Source: Megaustenia siamemsis (lineage: Eukaryota; Mollusca; Gastropoda; Stylommatophora; Ariophantidae). From it: a DNA stretch of 64,000 bases. Positions 19,393 to 29,830 of the stretch are shown in pieces; positions within the stretch are counted from its first letter, which is position 1; the number at the start of each line of letters is the position of its first letter. The position numbers and the translations under genes were made by a program. The notes under the pieces are model-generated. The model made no database searches. It saw only the letters and a list, made by a program, of their open reading frames with translations, and was not told the DNA's origin. Where the stretch lies: contig JAVIAB010000160.1 in assembly GCA_032433765.1 (NCBI GenBank), positions 38,699,223 to 38,763,222 of the forward strand, written 5' to 3'.

Positions 19393-22300
19393 GTGGATGG
19401 GGCGGATGAATCGAAAATGATCAACGGCCCAGAAAGCGAAAACAGCAAAGTGTGTAGTACACATGAGGCATATTCAGAACACGAAAGACGAATATGGCAG
19501 ACCACCGTGAAAGAGATTGGAGCCTCATCATGTAACACTCCAAAGAAGGCCATGGAGAGAAATTCTAACTATTGTTTTAAGAACGAATTAAAAATAACTA
19601 CATGGAATGTTAGGACCTTATACCAACAAGGAAAATTAGAAAATCTAATGATAGAAGCAGAGCGATTAAACATAGACATCTTAGGCATATCAGAAACAAG
19701 ATGGAAGGAAAGTGGTTACATACAAGACGATAAATATACATTTATATATTCAGGTAACACAACAGAACATCAATGAGGGGTAGGCATACTAATAAAACGA
19801 GTGCTACAAAAATATATAAATACCCACTGAACATACAACGATAGGATTATACTATTAAAAATGAAGGCAAAACCTAGCAATAATACAGACATACGCACCT
19901 ACTCAAGACTATACAGACGAACAAATAGAGGCATACTATGAAGATCTAAACACAGTTATGAAGCAAGTGAAATCATCAGACACCTTGATTATAATGGGTT
20001 ACATGAACGCTAAAGTAGGAAAAGGTAAATATAAGGCCATTATAGGAAATCATGGTTTAAAAAAAAGGAATAACAGAGGAGAAAGATTAATACAATTTTG
20101 TGAAGAAAACAGACTGATAATATGCAACACTTTCTTTGAGCAAGAGAAAAGGAAATTATACACATGGAAAAGCCCTGGAGACAGGAAGAGGAATCAAATA
20201 GATTACATAATGATAAAAGACAGATTCCGAAACAGCGTCAAGAAAGCCAAAACCTAACCAGGAGCAGATATTAATTCAGATCACAATCCTATAATGATTA
20301 AAATGAAAATCAAATTAAAGAGAAACAAACAAAAAACTAATTCAGCAACACCAATAGATATAACAGCGTTAAACCAGAAAGATGTAAAAGAAACTTATAC
20401 TGTACAAGTAAAGAACACATATCAGAAGATGCTAGAAGAGAGAGGGGTTGAGCAGTACAGAAGAGAAAATCATGAGGAAGAAGTCACAACAAAATGGCAA
20501 TGCATAAAAAACAGCATGCAAGAATCCTGCAACACCTTGCTCAAAAAGGAAAGCAACAAAAAACAAAAATGGATAACTGACAAAATCTTAGAAAAAATGG
20601 AAGAAAGAAGACAAGCGAAAAACACTGCCAGATACAAGGATATAGACAATGAAATACGGAGAATGTGCAAAAAGGCAAAGAAGACTGGCTCAACCAAAGA
20701 TGTCTAGAAGTCGAAACTATGGAAAGGAAACAAAACTTAAGAGAGATGCACACAGAAATAAAGACAATGACTAATAAAGACAAAAAAGCTGCAGGAAACG
20801 GTTGTATTGCAAACAAAGAGGGAAGAATGCTAACAGACAACAAAGATATAATAGATAGATGGCAAGAATATATAACAGAATTATGTCATGACGAAAGGGA
20901 CAAAAAGCCAAACATAAAATGTACATATAACTATAAAATCCTGAAATCTGAAGTAGAAAAAGCTATAAAAACAATGAAAAAGGGAACAGCAGCAGGGCCT
21001 GACAATATACAGATAGAGATGATACAGGCTCTAGAAGAGTTTGGCATCGAAGTGATCACAGACATATGCAATGACATATACCATACAGGATACATACGAA
21101 ATGAACTAAAAACATCCACTTTTATTGCATTGCCTAAAAAGAATGGTGCAGTTGAATGCAGTGATTTCAGAACAATAAGCCTATTGAGCCAGGTAACAAA
21201 AATTCTACTAAAAGTTATACAGGGAAGGATTCAGAATAAAATCAATACTGAATTAGAGGAGCAACAATTTGGATTCAGAAAAAACAGTGGCACAAAAGAA
21301 GCCATATTTAGCATGAGAACATTGATTGAAAAGTACATAGAAGTAAACAAACCAATGTTTGCCTGCTTCATAGACTACACCAAAGCTTTCGATAGAATAC
21401 ACCATCAACAACTTATAGACTGCCTAACCTAAAGGATATAAATCTAGACGACACAGACATACGACTATGGGAGCAAACAGCAATAATAAAATGTAACAAG
21501 GAGAACTCTACACCCATGGACATAAAAAGAGGACTAAGACAAGGATGCATCCTATCACCAGACTTGTTCAATCTATACACTGAGCAAATCTTTAAAAACA
21601 TCTCAGAGATGCCGGGCCTAAAAATTAATGGAAAAATAATCAATAACCTAAGATATGCTGATGATACTGTTCTACTAGCAGAAAATCCTAAAGACCTACA
21701 ACAATTGCTTAATGTGATAAACATAAGCAAAAAATATGGACTAGATATGAATATCAAAAAGACTAAAATTATGATCATAAACAAAGAAAATTCTCAAGAC
21801 CTACAATTAAATATCACAGTTGAGGGAATACATCTGGAGACAGTCCAGAGCTACAACTACCTGGGACATACTATAACCAATGATGGAAAATGTAACATTG
21901 AAATAAACAAAAGAATAGGTATAGCAAAAAGTAATTTTAATGCCATGAAAAATATACTAACAACAAAACAAATATCAGCAGGCTGAAACTAAGAATGGCA
22001 AAATGTTACATCTTCTCAATATTCCTGTATGGTGCAGAAACATGGACATTAGACAAGAAAACAGAACAGAAAATTGAAGCCTTTGAAATGTGGGTTTATA
22101 GAAGAATAGGTAGAATTGGATGGAAAGAAAAGAGAACAAACGATGAAGTTTTAAAACAACTGAAAATAAAAAGAGAACTACTAAATACAATTAAGACAAG
22201 ACAAATAAAATTGTTGGGGCATGTTAAAAGACACAACAGCCTACTGAAAGTAATATTGGAAGAAAAAATACAAGGTAAAAGAGACAGAGGCTGACCAAGA

Positions 22301-22441
22301 CTAACATAGACGAATAACATCAAAAGATGGACAAGTCAACCTATGACAGCCTGCACCATCAAAGCAAGAAACAGAGTAGAATGGCGATCCATGGTAGCCA
22401 ACCATTGCGGAGAGGGCATTCGATGATGATGATGATGATAT
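19393..22441 (+). pseudogene. Near-full-length RTE-clade LINE (endonuclease and reverse transcriptase), inactive
   Basis: One polyprotein in pieces. AP endonuclease: KITTWNVRTLYQQGKLENL near 19590, ILGISETRWKESG, GYMNAKVGKGK, QIDYIMI near 20195 and NSDHNPIM near 20275. Reverse transcriptase: AAGPDNIQIEMI near 20990, QQFGFRKNSGTKEA near 21265, ACFIDYTKAFDRIHH near 21360, GLRQGCILSPDLFNLY near 21530, and the catalytic NNLRYADDTVLLAEN near 21645. C-terminal region: RRIGRIGWKEKRTNDEVLK and LLGHVKRHN, ending VEWRSMVANHC and a GATGATGATGATGAT tail. Known: RTE elements have this EN-RT order, a length near 3.2 kb and a short-repeat 3' tail. Broken by a stop at 19774, frameshifts near 19870, 20690 and 21430, and stops near 20256 and 21984. 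It cannot encode a working protein. Confidence 0.9.
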
Positions 22442-22499
22442 TATATATGAGACCTTTGGCATCTTGACAGACCGTTGGCAGCAAGCAATCATGATAAGT

Positions 22500-23130
22500 C
22501 AGTAGTTTTGTAAAAATATTAGTGTCTTATGCTGGATGCTGCTTTGCTGAACAGCTTCTCTCGTGGCTGAATCTGTCAATATTTGATCGACAGTTCCGGC
22601 CAGAAAACCAACAAGATGTTGTGCTGCCTGTCCTGATCGCCTTTCTCCTGTGCTTTTGTCTTCTGAATTTGACATCAGCACGGCTTCGAAAGCTGCTGTG
22701 CCATTTTTGATGTTTGTTTTCCGTGTGCTACGATGTGCAGCCAGATCTTCCAGTTTCTTTCACTGATAGAGAGTTCTCTCAAGGAAGCCTTACAAACATT
22801 TCACCACTGGTCTGACCTTTGGTCTCTTTCCATCCTTAAATTCGCCATACAATATTTGTTTGGAAATACAAATGTTTTCCATTCTTCTTTCATGGCACAG
22901 CCACCTTGGTCTACGACTCCAAAGTGTTGCCATGATGGATGGGAATTTGGCTCGTTGTAAGACATTAGAGTTGATGATATAAATATATAGGTTGCGATAG
23001 ATATACCGTACTGACTAAAAGGTTTCTCAAGAATCATCTTGCAAGACTTGTACCATAAGGACGAACATGTCTAGATCTCAGTTTCATTTTGGTAGCGAAG
23101 ACGGCTCTTCTGTTCTTTTCAAGGACCTGA
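22500..23130 (-). pseudogene. LINE 3' fragment of another family
   Basis: The minus strand shows WSRRPRWLCHERRMENICIS, ILYGEFKDGKRPK, then (shifted) CKASLRELSISERNWKIWLH and MAQQLSKPC. This is the R(W)xGHxxRM...LYGELxxGKR...WExLAxxR tail common to many metazoan LINEs. Several frameshifts. Confidence 0.68.
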
Positions 23131-24085
23131 AGTAGCGATTACGTTTTATTACTAAATGGTCAAACTTATAGAGACTCAATAACCCATCTTAGGTTAAGAC
23201 TGTACAAGATTTGGTTGCTGGGGATGTCGACTGTGTAGGTATTTCTGCATCTGTAATTCGTAGGAATACGAAGGGATTACGCGAGGTGCGTGAAAAGCTG
23301 GCGTTCAGTGTTCGAAACCCGCGGTGGACATAAATGATTTTTTTCTATCGGGGGTGAAATAGAAATCCTAAGTCTCACATGTCGAGGCGACTGCTTTGAC
23401 CAAGAGACCTTTATCCCTCTGGTTCTATTGTGAGCCCCCGACATACACCTGCAATGGTAATATGTGTCGTAAAGATAGGTATTCGTAAAGGCCAACATAA
23501 TTGCGTCAGTGACAACCCTTTACTTCCCTAGTCAGTTCATAAAACATGGTTCATCATAATTTAAAACTTTAATAACACGTGGGATGAAACAGTCATGAAT
23601 AAAAACATGTAATAAGTAAACAGTTCATTGCTTCACAATTGATATATAAACCAATTGTTCCTCTGATGAAAATACACACGTCCATCTCAGTGGAAACTAC
23701 ACACTGTGGTAATTAATTATATTATAATCACCACCTAATTTTTGGACGTGAAATTAAATTCTAACTTGATCCCTATTGGGAGACTATCTTCAACTATGTT
23801 ACACATTTTAAATGTAAAATAAGCATTAAATTGTATTAAGCAGCTAAACGTATAAAGAGGAAGCGGATTACATGCATTTGATCTGAAATCCTCTACAGTG
23901 TGTGCAAGTGTGTTCTGTGTTTATTGCAGTATACGTAACGTCATCATTGGAATACGGTCAATATGGCGGATAGGCGGCAGGAAATGTTAAAGGCTGTGTC
24001 TGAAAAGTGTTCCTTGTTGCAGTTTCCTCATATTCCAAGTTCGACTTGTTGCAGGAGCTACTGAGTTCAGTGCTCTGTGCACACC
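23131..24085. other. No gene; possible degenerate tRNA-like element at 23280-23420
   Basis: TGTTCGAAACC (B-box-like) lies at about 23310. No second copy was seen. The remainder is AT-rich and unassigned. Confidence 0.35.
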
Positions 24086-24365
24086 ATGAGCTGTGGGGGT
24101 TCATTCGTTTTGATCGTTTTACTATAATCCGATAGCTTACGATGAATGATGATATCGTATGACGGGGAACAGATGACTGTGTTCACTTCCTGTGCCAGTA
24201 TTTTGCCGTATATCTTTTGGCGTGTGCTGAGACTACTATGATGGGTAATGCAGCTACCTTTCTTTGTTTGGGAGATGAGATATTAATTCAGATGATTCCA
24301 CTGGCACGGGCGGTTGAACAAATATGGATTTTAATTCCTTTGCAATGATACCGGGGCCTTCATTA
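24086..24365 (+). mobile_element. Unclassified dispersed element with a short conserved C-terminal frame, copy 1
   Basis: Matches 62195-62480 (minus). Plus-strand frame reads CVHFLCQYFAVYLLACAE, TTMMGNAATFLCLGDE, IPLARAVEQIWILIPLQ and a stop. Both protein and DNA are conserved between copies. Family not recognised. Confidence 0.6.
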
Positions 24366-24540
24366 ATCATAATCATAACTTATAAAGAGGCAAGACAAAC
24401 TACGACGTTTCGGCAAAAGCCTTCGCCGTGTAAAAAATAATAGATATGGATACAAAGACAAGCACGAAAAGCAAGTACGAATGTGAAATCATAAATCACA
24501 AAATGGCGAAAGAGGAACAATGATCAGAACAATAAACAGC
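24366..24540 (-). other. Probable Penelope-like element 3' region with a hairpin-GAAAC motif
   Basis: The minus strand has GGCGAAGGCTTTTGCCGAAA then CGTC at 24428-24403. It is downstream of, and on the same strand as, the Penelope GIY-YIG fragment at 25393-25645. Confidence 0.4.
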
Positions 24541-24790
24541 ATTGAAATGAAATATATAAGACACAAAAACAGCCTGAGAGATGAGATAAAAAAAAAATAA
24601 ACAATGAATTATGAAAAAAAAGGCTAAGAATAATTTCCGGTTTTATTTTAATATATTTATTAATAATTCCATTGTTTGGCCACACAAAAAAGACTGAAAC
24701 ATGAAGACACAATACAACGAGCCTTCAACAAACGCTACGAGAACATCAGATCCAAACACCGACCATGACAAAATATGGATTGATCATGGA
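24540..24790 (+). pseudogene. Decayed LINE 3' end (same family as 26220-26540)
   Basis: Shares CAACGAGCCTTCAACAAACG and GATTGATCATGGAATATT blocks with 26340-26420 and with 56990-57080. Confidence 0.5.
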
Positions 24791-24799
24791 ATATTGGAA

Positions 24800-25135
24800 A
24801 CAAGTTTGATCTCAATCGACGGTTACTAGGTTACGGATATCGCAGATTTTTGTACAAAATAAATACGGCACTGACGTAGTGCTAATCATATTGCCCTTCT
24901 CTCGTCCTAAAAATATTGGAACTAACACCATATTCTGTATACGTTAAATTGGAGGCTACTTATGACTTCTGAAGGCTGAAACCTGGCAGATAGACTCGGG
25001 CTTAAGGCCTTAACAAGGATAAGAATCTAGAAGATCAAAACATTTGCTCGTCGGTATCTCTTCAGTACGTTCCCCTGCTACAAACGTTATCTAAAAAATA
25101 GATTCCTATCATTTCTGGAAAACCTTACCCACTGT
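24800..25135 (+). repeat. Dispersed segment paired with 57090-57430; ancient SINE body plus unknown flank
   Basis: 24810-24960 resembles the SINE body. From there to 25130 it matches 57260-57425 (ATTGGAGGCTACTTATGACT, AACATTTG and so on) in the same order and orientation. Confidence 0.6.
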
Positions 25136-25392
25136 TGATCACATAATAAATTGTCAATAGAGCAGGTAGGATCTCGATAGCAAAAAAAAAAGGAGCTAAA
25201 CATAATGAAAAAGGACAAAGGGTACCCTTAGGATGAATGAGAGGAGGGACCCATGGAGAAGGAAGTAAAATAAAAACCAGGGGCGGTAAGGGAGAAGATC
25301 ATGGGAGACGATAAAGTCGACGCAGCGCGGAATAAAGATAACACACGGGAGAAAGTGGAAGGAGAGGCCAATGTTTAAATGAAAGAGTGAAA

Positions 25393-25645
25393 CTAGTTTA
25401 AACTTCTCGGAAGGAGAGCGCCAAAACGGGATATGAGTCGGTTCTCTAAAGCGAATCGCCTGTGAATTTCGTAGGAGCAAGAAACGCTTCCAGTAATGTG
25501 GAAGTCCTCAGAGGTATGATGATATGGAAATCTGAAATTGGAGGAGACCTCAGTGCTGGAATCGCGTTCGATGTTGTACATGTGTTCACGGATCCAATCC
25601 CAAAAACGTCGATCGGCCTGTTTGGTCAATGTAAGTCTTATGACA
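25393..25645 (-). pseudogene. Penelope-like element fragment: GIY-YIG endonuclease domain
   Basis: The minus strand reads TYIDQTGR (frame 1) then, after a one-base shift, RRFWDWIREHMYNIERDSST, FRFPYHHTSEDFHITGSVSC and LENRLISRFGALLPRSLN. Known: Penelope-like retroelements end in a GIY-YIG nuclease with TYIGETGR...RxREHxxD...HFNxPxHS...G...LExxxIxxxGTLxPxGLN. The pattern fits in order and spacing, with YIG changed to YID. The reverse transcriptase part is absent. Confidence 0.65.
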
Positions 25646-25687
25646 TCGTTTGTGGATGATCTTTTAAGAACTAATTCCTAGATAGTT

Positions 25688-25689
<2 letters not shown>

Positions 25690-25763
<74 letters not shown>
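25690..25763. repeat. (CT)n microsatellite
   Basis: About 37 CT dinucleotides with one TTT interruption. Confidence 0.97.
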
Positions 25764-25764
<1 letters not shown>

Positions 25765-26215
25765 GACCAGTGGTTCTCAACTCACTACCCGCGGGGCGCC
25801 ATTGTACCCGACGCGTGTTGTCTTGGTGCCCGATGAGTTTCAGTCTCATTCCAGCGAGTGACGTCATTTATTTTCCGGCATTTAATTGATTAAAGATTGA
25901 GAGAGAAAAAAAGATAGGATGAAGCAAACGATGACGTTCTTTCCTTCCTAATGAACAGAGGCGGCAACCGTTGTCATGAAATTATCAAAACAATGCAGAT
26001 TTATCGGCTGAGATTAGCCTTGATGTGGTATCTTGAAAGGCTTGAGTAGAGGTGAACTTGAATTTACATAAATCGTACGTCATCAACTTTGAAGATCTAG
26101 CAGAAAAAAAATGCTCATGTTGCTGTTTATCTTCAGAAGGTATGTAATTTTGTTGTTGTACATCACAGTAAGCATTTGTGAAATGTGTTAGACGAATGGC
26201 AGGAAACAGCTGAAA
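25764..26215. other. No recognisable gene
   Basis: Unassigned sequence after the microsatellite. Confidence 0.35.
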
Positions 26216-26219
26216 GACA

Positions 26220-26540
26220 AGATCAGAAATGAAGAACTGAGAAAAAAAAGCTAGGAACAGTCCCCGCCATAGAATATAAAAAGAAACAACAGATAAAATG
26301 GTTTGGCCACGTGACAAGGCAGAGTGACTAAAACACAACACAACGAGTCCTCAACAAACGTTGCGAGAACACCAGACCCAAGGGTCGACCACGAAAAGGA
26401 TGGATCGACGGAATATTAGAAGCACTTGGAAACATAACAGCAGCAGAGGCGAAAAGAAGAGCAAAAGACCACAAATTATATCGACGCTGAAAGGCAAACG
26501 AAGAAGGAAAGAAGAAAAAGAGAAGTATACATTTTTCTAT
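26220..26540 (+). pseudogene. LINE 3' end with GRPRKGW motif
   Basis: Plus-strand codons: KIRNEELRKKLGTVPAIEYI, KQQIKWFGHVTRQSD, stop, then NTTQRVLNKRCENTRPKGRP and RKGWIDGILEALGNITAAEA. This is the usual WFGHxxR...KGRPRKxWxDxI terminus of a metazoan LINE, with one stop in frame. Confidence 0.72.
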
Positions 26541-26744
26541 ATCCCACACATACCTGTCTAATTCTTGACATCCTTTCACATCTTGTATTATCACATTCCA
26601 ATCCTATAAAACCTCTCGTCTAATCACATGTTTTGTTTGTTTTCCTCCCTCTCTCACATCTCATCACAGCCACATGTGTCTTGCAATCATAAACTCTCTG
26701 CGAGCTTTAGGATCGTGGTATTTATTTTAAAGTTTACTCATTTA

Positions 26745-27115
26745 TATTCATCATCATGTGCCATACCGGTTGGTGTAGGCGATCATGTCCTTCCACAATC
26801 TTCTATCTACAGCGCATCGTATCAGTTCTGTTGTTGACTGTTTTCCATACCATGACACCAAGCTATCTAGTATTTTCTCTCCTTGTCGTCCGCGATCTCT
26901 CTTTCCTTTTATTTTGCCAGTTGTAACCAAGTATTCCAACTTTGCTCTTCTCATGATGTTCCCGAAAAATGTTGATTGTTTCTTTCTGATGTTTTTAGTA
27001 GCTCCCTTTTAATGTTGGCCTCTTTGAGAATTTCCTCATTGGTCTTTTTTAGCTGTCCAGGGAACTTTCAACATTCTTCTGAGAAATCCCATCTCTGTGG
27101 CCTCAAATCGTCTTA
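26745..27115 (-). pseudogene. RTE-like LINE 3' end
   Basis: The minus strand reads LKKTNEEILKEANIKRELLK-like codons, then NIMRRAKLEYLVTTGKIKGK, LDSLVSWYGKQSTTELIRCA and WKDMIAYTNRYGT. It ends in a CATCATCATG tail at 26745. Same family as 6232 and 8545. Confidence 0.8.
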
Positions 27116-27770
27116 ATTTATATTATCAATTTGTTATTCTCTTATAATGTAGTACTTCTCCTTTTTGTTTTATAATTTCATTTCTTTCCTCTTTTTTCTT
27201 TATTTGATTTACTTGTCCCGCTCAGTCTGGGTGTTGTAGAATTTATATATTCCGTTGTCCGTTTCTGTTGTTCACGTTCAGTAAAGAAGGCCGCATGTTG
27301 ACCGAAACGTCAATATTTTGTTGTGTTCCATTTTGTAAAGCTGTCACCATTCTTTGTGGGAGTGTACGATACACCCTACCATTTGCTACCAGCTTTACCG
27401 CAGCACTGCAATTATCTGCATGTTCCCTGCCTATCTCTTCCTAATCCGTAGTTCTTATCGATTTTCCATTTTCCTGCAACTCATGCTTTATGTCTCGCCC
27501 ATAGCCAACTATAGAGAAGGCCTGAGCGCAACCAAACTAACTTGACGTTTTCAGCTTTGCGAACAAGATCGGCTGTAGATACAATTATATCAATCATCTA
27601 TAGCTAGCAAAGATAAACCTTGATCGGTGACATCACGACTGTAGGGTTGCGCTCAGGCCTTCTCAATAGTTCACTGTGATCTCGCCATATTAGGTCATCA
27701 ATATACCTTAACGGGTTATCTAGTCTGGATTATTTCCCCTTAGTTTAACTTGAGATCACATTTTGTGACG
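27116..27770. other. Penelope-type 3' motif, otherwise unassigned
   Basis: 27283-27311 (AAGAAGGCC...ACCGAAACGTC) and the following 80 bases (GTAAAGCTGTCACCATTCTT, GTGTACGATACACCC) match 56621-56720. The rest is not recognised. Confidence 0.45.
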
Positions 27771-27774
27771 AAAT

Positions 27775-28100
27775 GCAGCCGGATTGGTACTATTTGTTAT
27801 CAGTCCTTGCTGGAGTCGTACTTTTTGTTATCAGTCTAAGAGTCCAAACTTTTTGTTATCAGTCTGAGAGTCCAAACTTTTTGTTATCAGTCCTGACGTC
27901 GCACTTGTTATGTTATCAGTTTTGGAGTCGTACTTTTTATGTTATCTATCTGAGAGACGTACTTTTTGCTATCAGTCTGAAAGCCGTACATTTTCTTATC
28001 AGTCTTGGAGTCGTACTTTTGATGCTATCTGTCCGAGAGTTATACTTTTTGCTATCAATCTGAGAGTTGTCTTTTTGCTGTTGTCATAGACTGACGGAGT
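27775..28100. repeat. Degenerate minisatellite, about 11 units of 26-37 bp
   Basis: Units share TACTTTTTGTTATCAGTCTG and AGAGTC, with many substitutions, so this is an older array than its neighbours. Confidence 0.85.
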
Positions 28101-28105
28101 CGTAC

Positions 28106-28581
28106 TGTTTGCTCAAAATACAATCATAAAGTCGCAGTTTCTGGTACGAATGTAGTCCAAAACTCGGTAACATTGCTCACTAGGCGAGGCTATCCTGCTT
28201 TAACACAGTCTTCTAACATCTCCCCTTAACCGTACATTCACCTCCTACCCACACCCCTACCCCAACCGCAAAACAAACCACTAGTACATGTTATTGATCG
28301 AAATGCTTATGCAGGTCATTGAAGACACCTAACACAAAGTTAACAGCACAAGTGAGACCAAAAAAGTCAATAAATAAATGTAACAGCTGATACTTTACTA
28401 GTTATTTTATAGAAATACTATAACTCAATGTTTCTATCCATATAACCATCTAATCAACTAGCTACACCAACAAGTAGTATGTGTTTTATGAGGTTAATAC
28501 GTCGCTCGTGACGTAAGTCGTCGCTAATTCTTTTCATAACAGTGATATGTTAATTCTAGCCCTGGAAACATTGCGGCGTTT
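28106..28581. repeat. Unique flank of the giant array, first copy of a direct duplication
   Basis: About 96 percent identical by eye to 29352-29830 (TGTTTGCT, AAATACAATC, ACACCCCTACCCCAACCGCA and on). No coding potential. Confidence 0.92.
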
Positions 28582-29353
28582 ATGGATGAAGATGTCCTGA
28601 GTCTAGTACATTCCCCTCATGGATGAAGATGTCCTGAGTCTAGTATATTACCCTCATGCATGAAGATGTCCTGAGTCTAGTACATTCCCCTCATTGATGA
28701 AGATGTCCTGAGTCTAGTACATTCCCTTCGTGGATGAAGATGTCCTGAGTCTAGTACATTCCCCTCGTGGATGAAGATGTCCTGAGTCTAGTACATTCCC
28801 CTCATGGATGAAGATGTCCTGAATCTAGTACATTCCCCTCATGGATGAAGATGTCCTGAGTCTAGTACATTCAGCTCATGGATGAAGATGCCCTGAGTCT
28901 AGTACATTCCCCTCATGGATGAAGATGTCCTGAGTCTAGTACATTACCCTCTAGGATGAAGATGTCCTGAGTCTAGTACATTACCCTCTAGGATGAAGAT
29001 GTCCTGAGTCTAGTACATTCCTCAAATGGATGAAGATGTCCTGAGTTTAGTGCATTCCTCTCATGAATGAAGATTTGCTGAGCCTAGTACATTCCTCACA
29101 TGGATGAAGACGTCCTGAGTCTAGTACATTCCTCACATGGATGAAGATGTCCTGAGTCTAGTACAATCCTCACATGCATGAAGATGTCCTGAGCCTAGTA
29201 CATTCCCCTCATGGATGAAGATGTCCTGAGTCTAGTACATTCCTCACATGGATGAAAATGTCCTGGGTCTAGTACATTCCTCACATGGATGAAGATGTCC
29301 TGAGTCTAGTACATTCCTCACATGGATGAAAATGTCCTGAGTCTAGTATATTG
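28582..29353. repeat. Giant 37-bp minisatellite, block 1 (about 21 units)
   Basis: Unit ATGGATGAAGATGTCCTGAG, TCTAGTACATTCCCCTC. It ends abruptly at the duplicated flank. Confidence 0.97.
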
Positions 29354-29830
29354 TTTGCTTAAAATACAATCCTAAAGTCGCAGTTTCTGGTACGAATGTA
29401 GTCCAAAACTTGGTAACATTGCTCACTAGGCGAGGCTATCCTGCTTTAACACAGTCTTCTAACATCTCCCCTTAACCGTACATTCACCTCCTACCCACAC
29501 CCCTACCCCAACCGCAAAACAAACCATTAGTACATGTTATTGATCGAAATGCTTATGCAGGTCATTGAAGACACCTAACACAAAGTTAACAGCACAAGTG
29601 AAACCAAAAAAGTCAATAAATAAATGTAACAGCTGATACTTTACAAGTTATTTTACAGAAATACTATAACTCAATGTTTCTATCCCATATCACCATCTAA
29701 TCACCTAGCTACACTAACAAGAAGTATTTGTTTTATGAGGTTAATACGTCGCTCGTGACGTCAGTCATCGCTAATTCTTTTCATAACAAAGTGATATGTT
29801 AATTCTAGCCCTTGAAACATTGCGGCGTTT
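29352..29830. repeat. Second copy of the unique flank
   Basis: Direct repeat of 28106-28581, offset about 1,246-1,249 bp. Confidence 0.92.
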
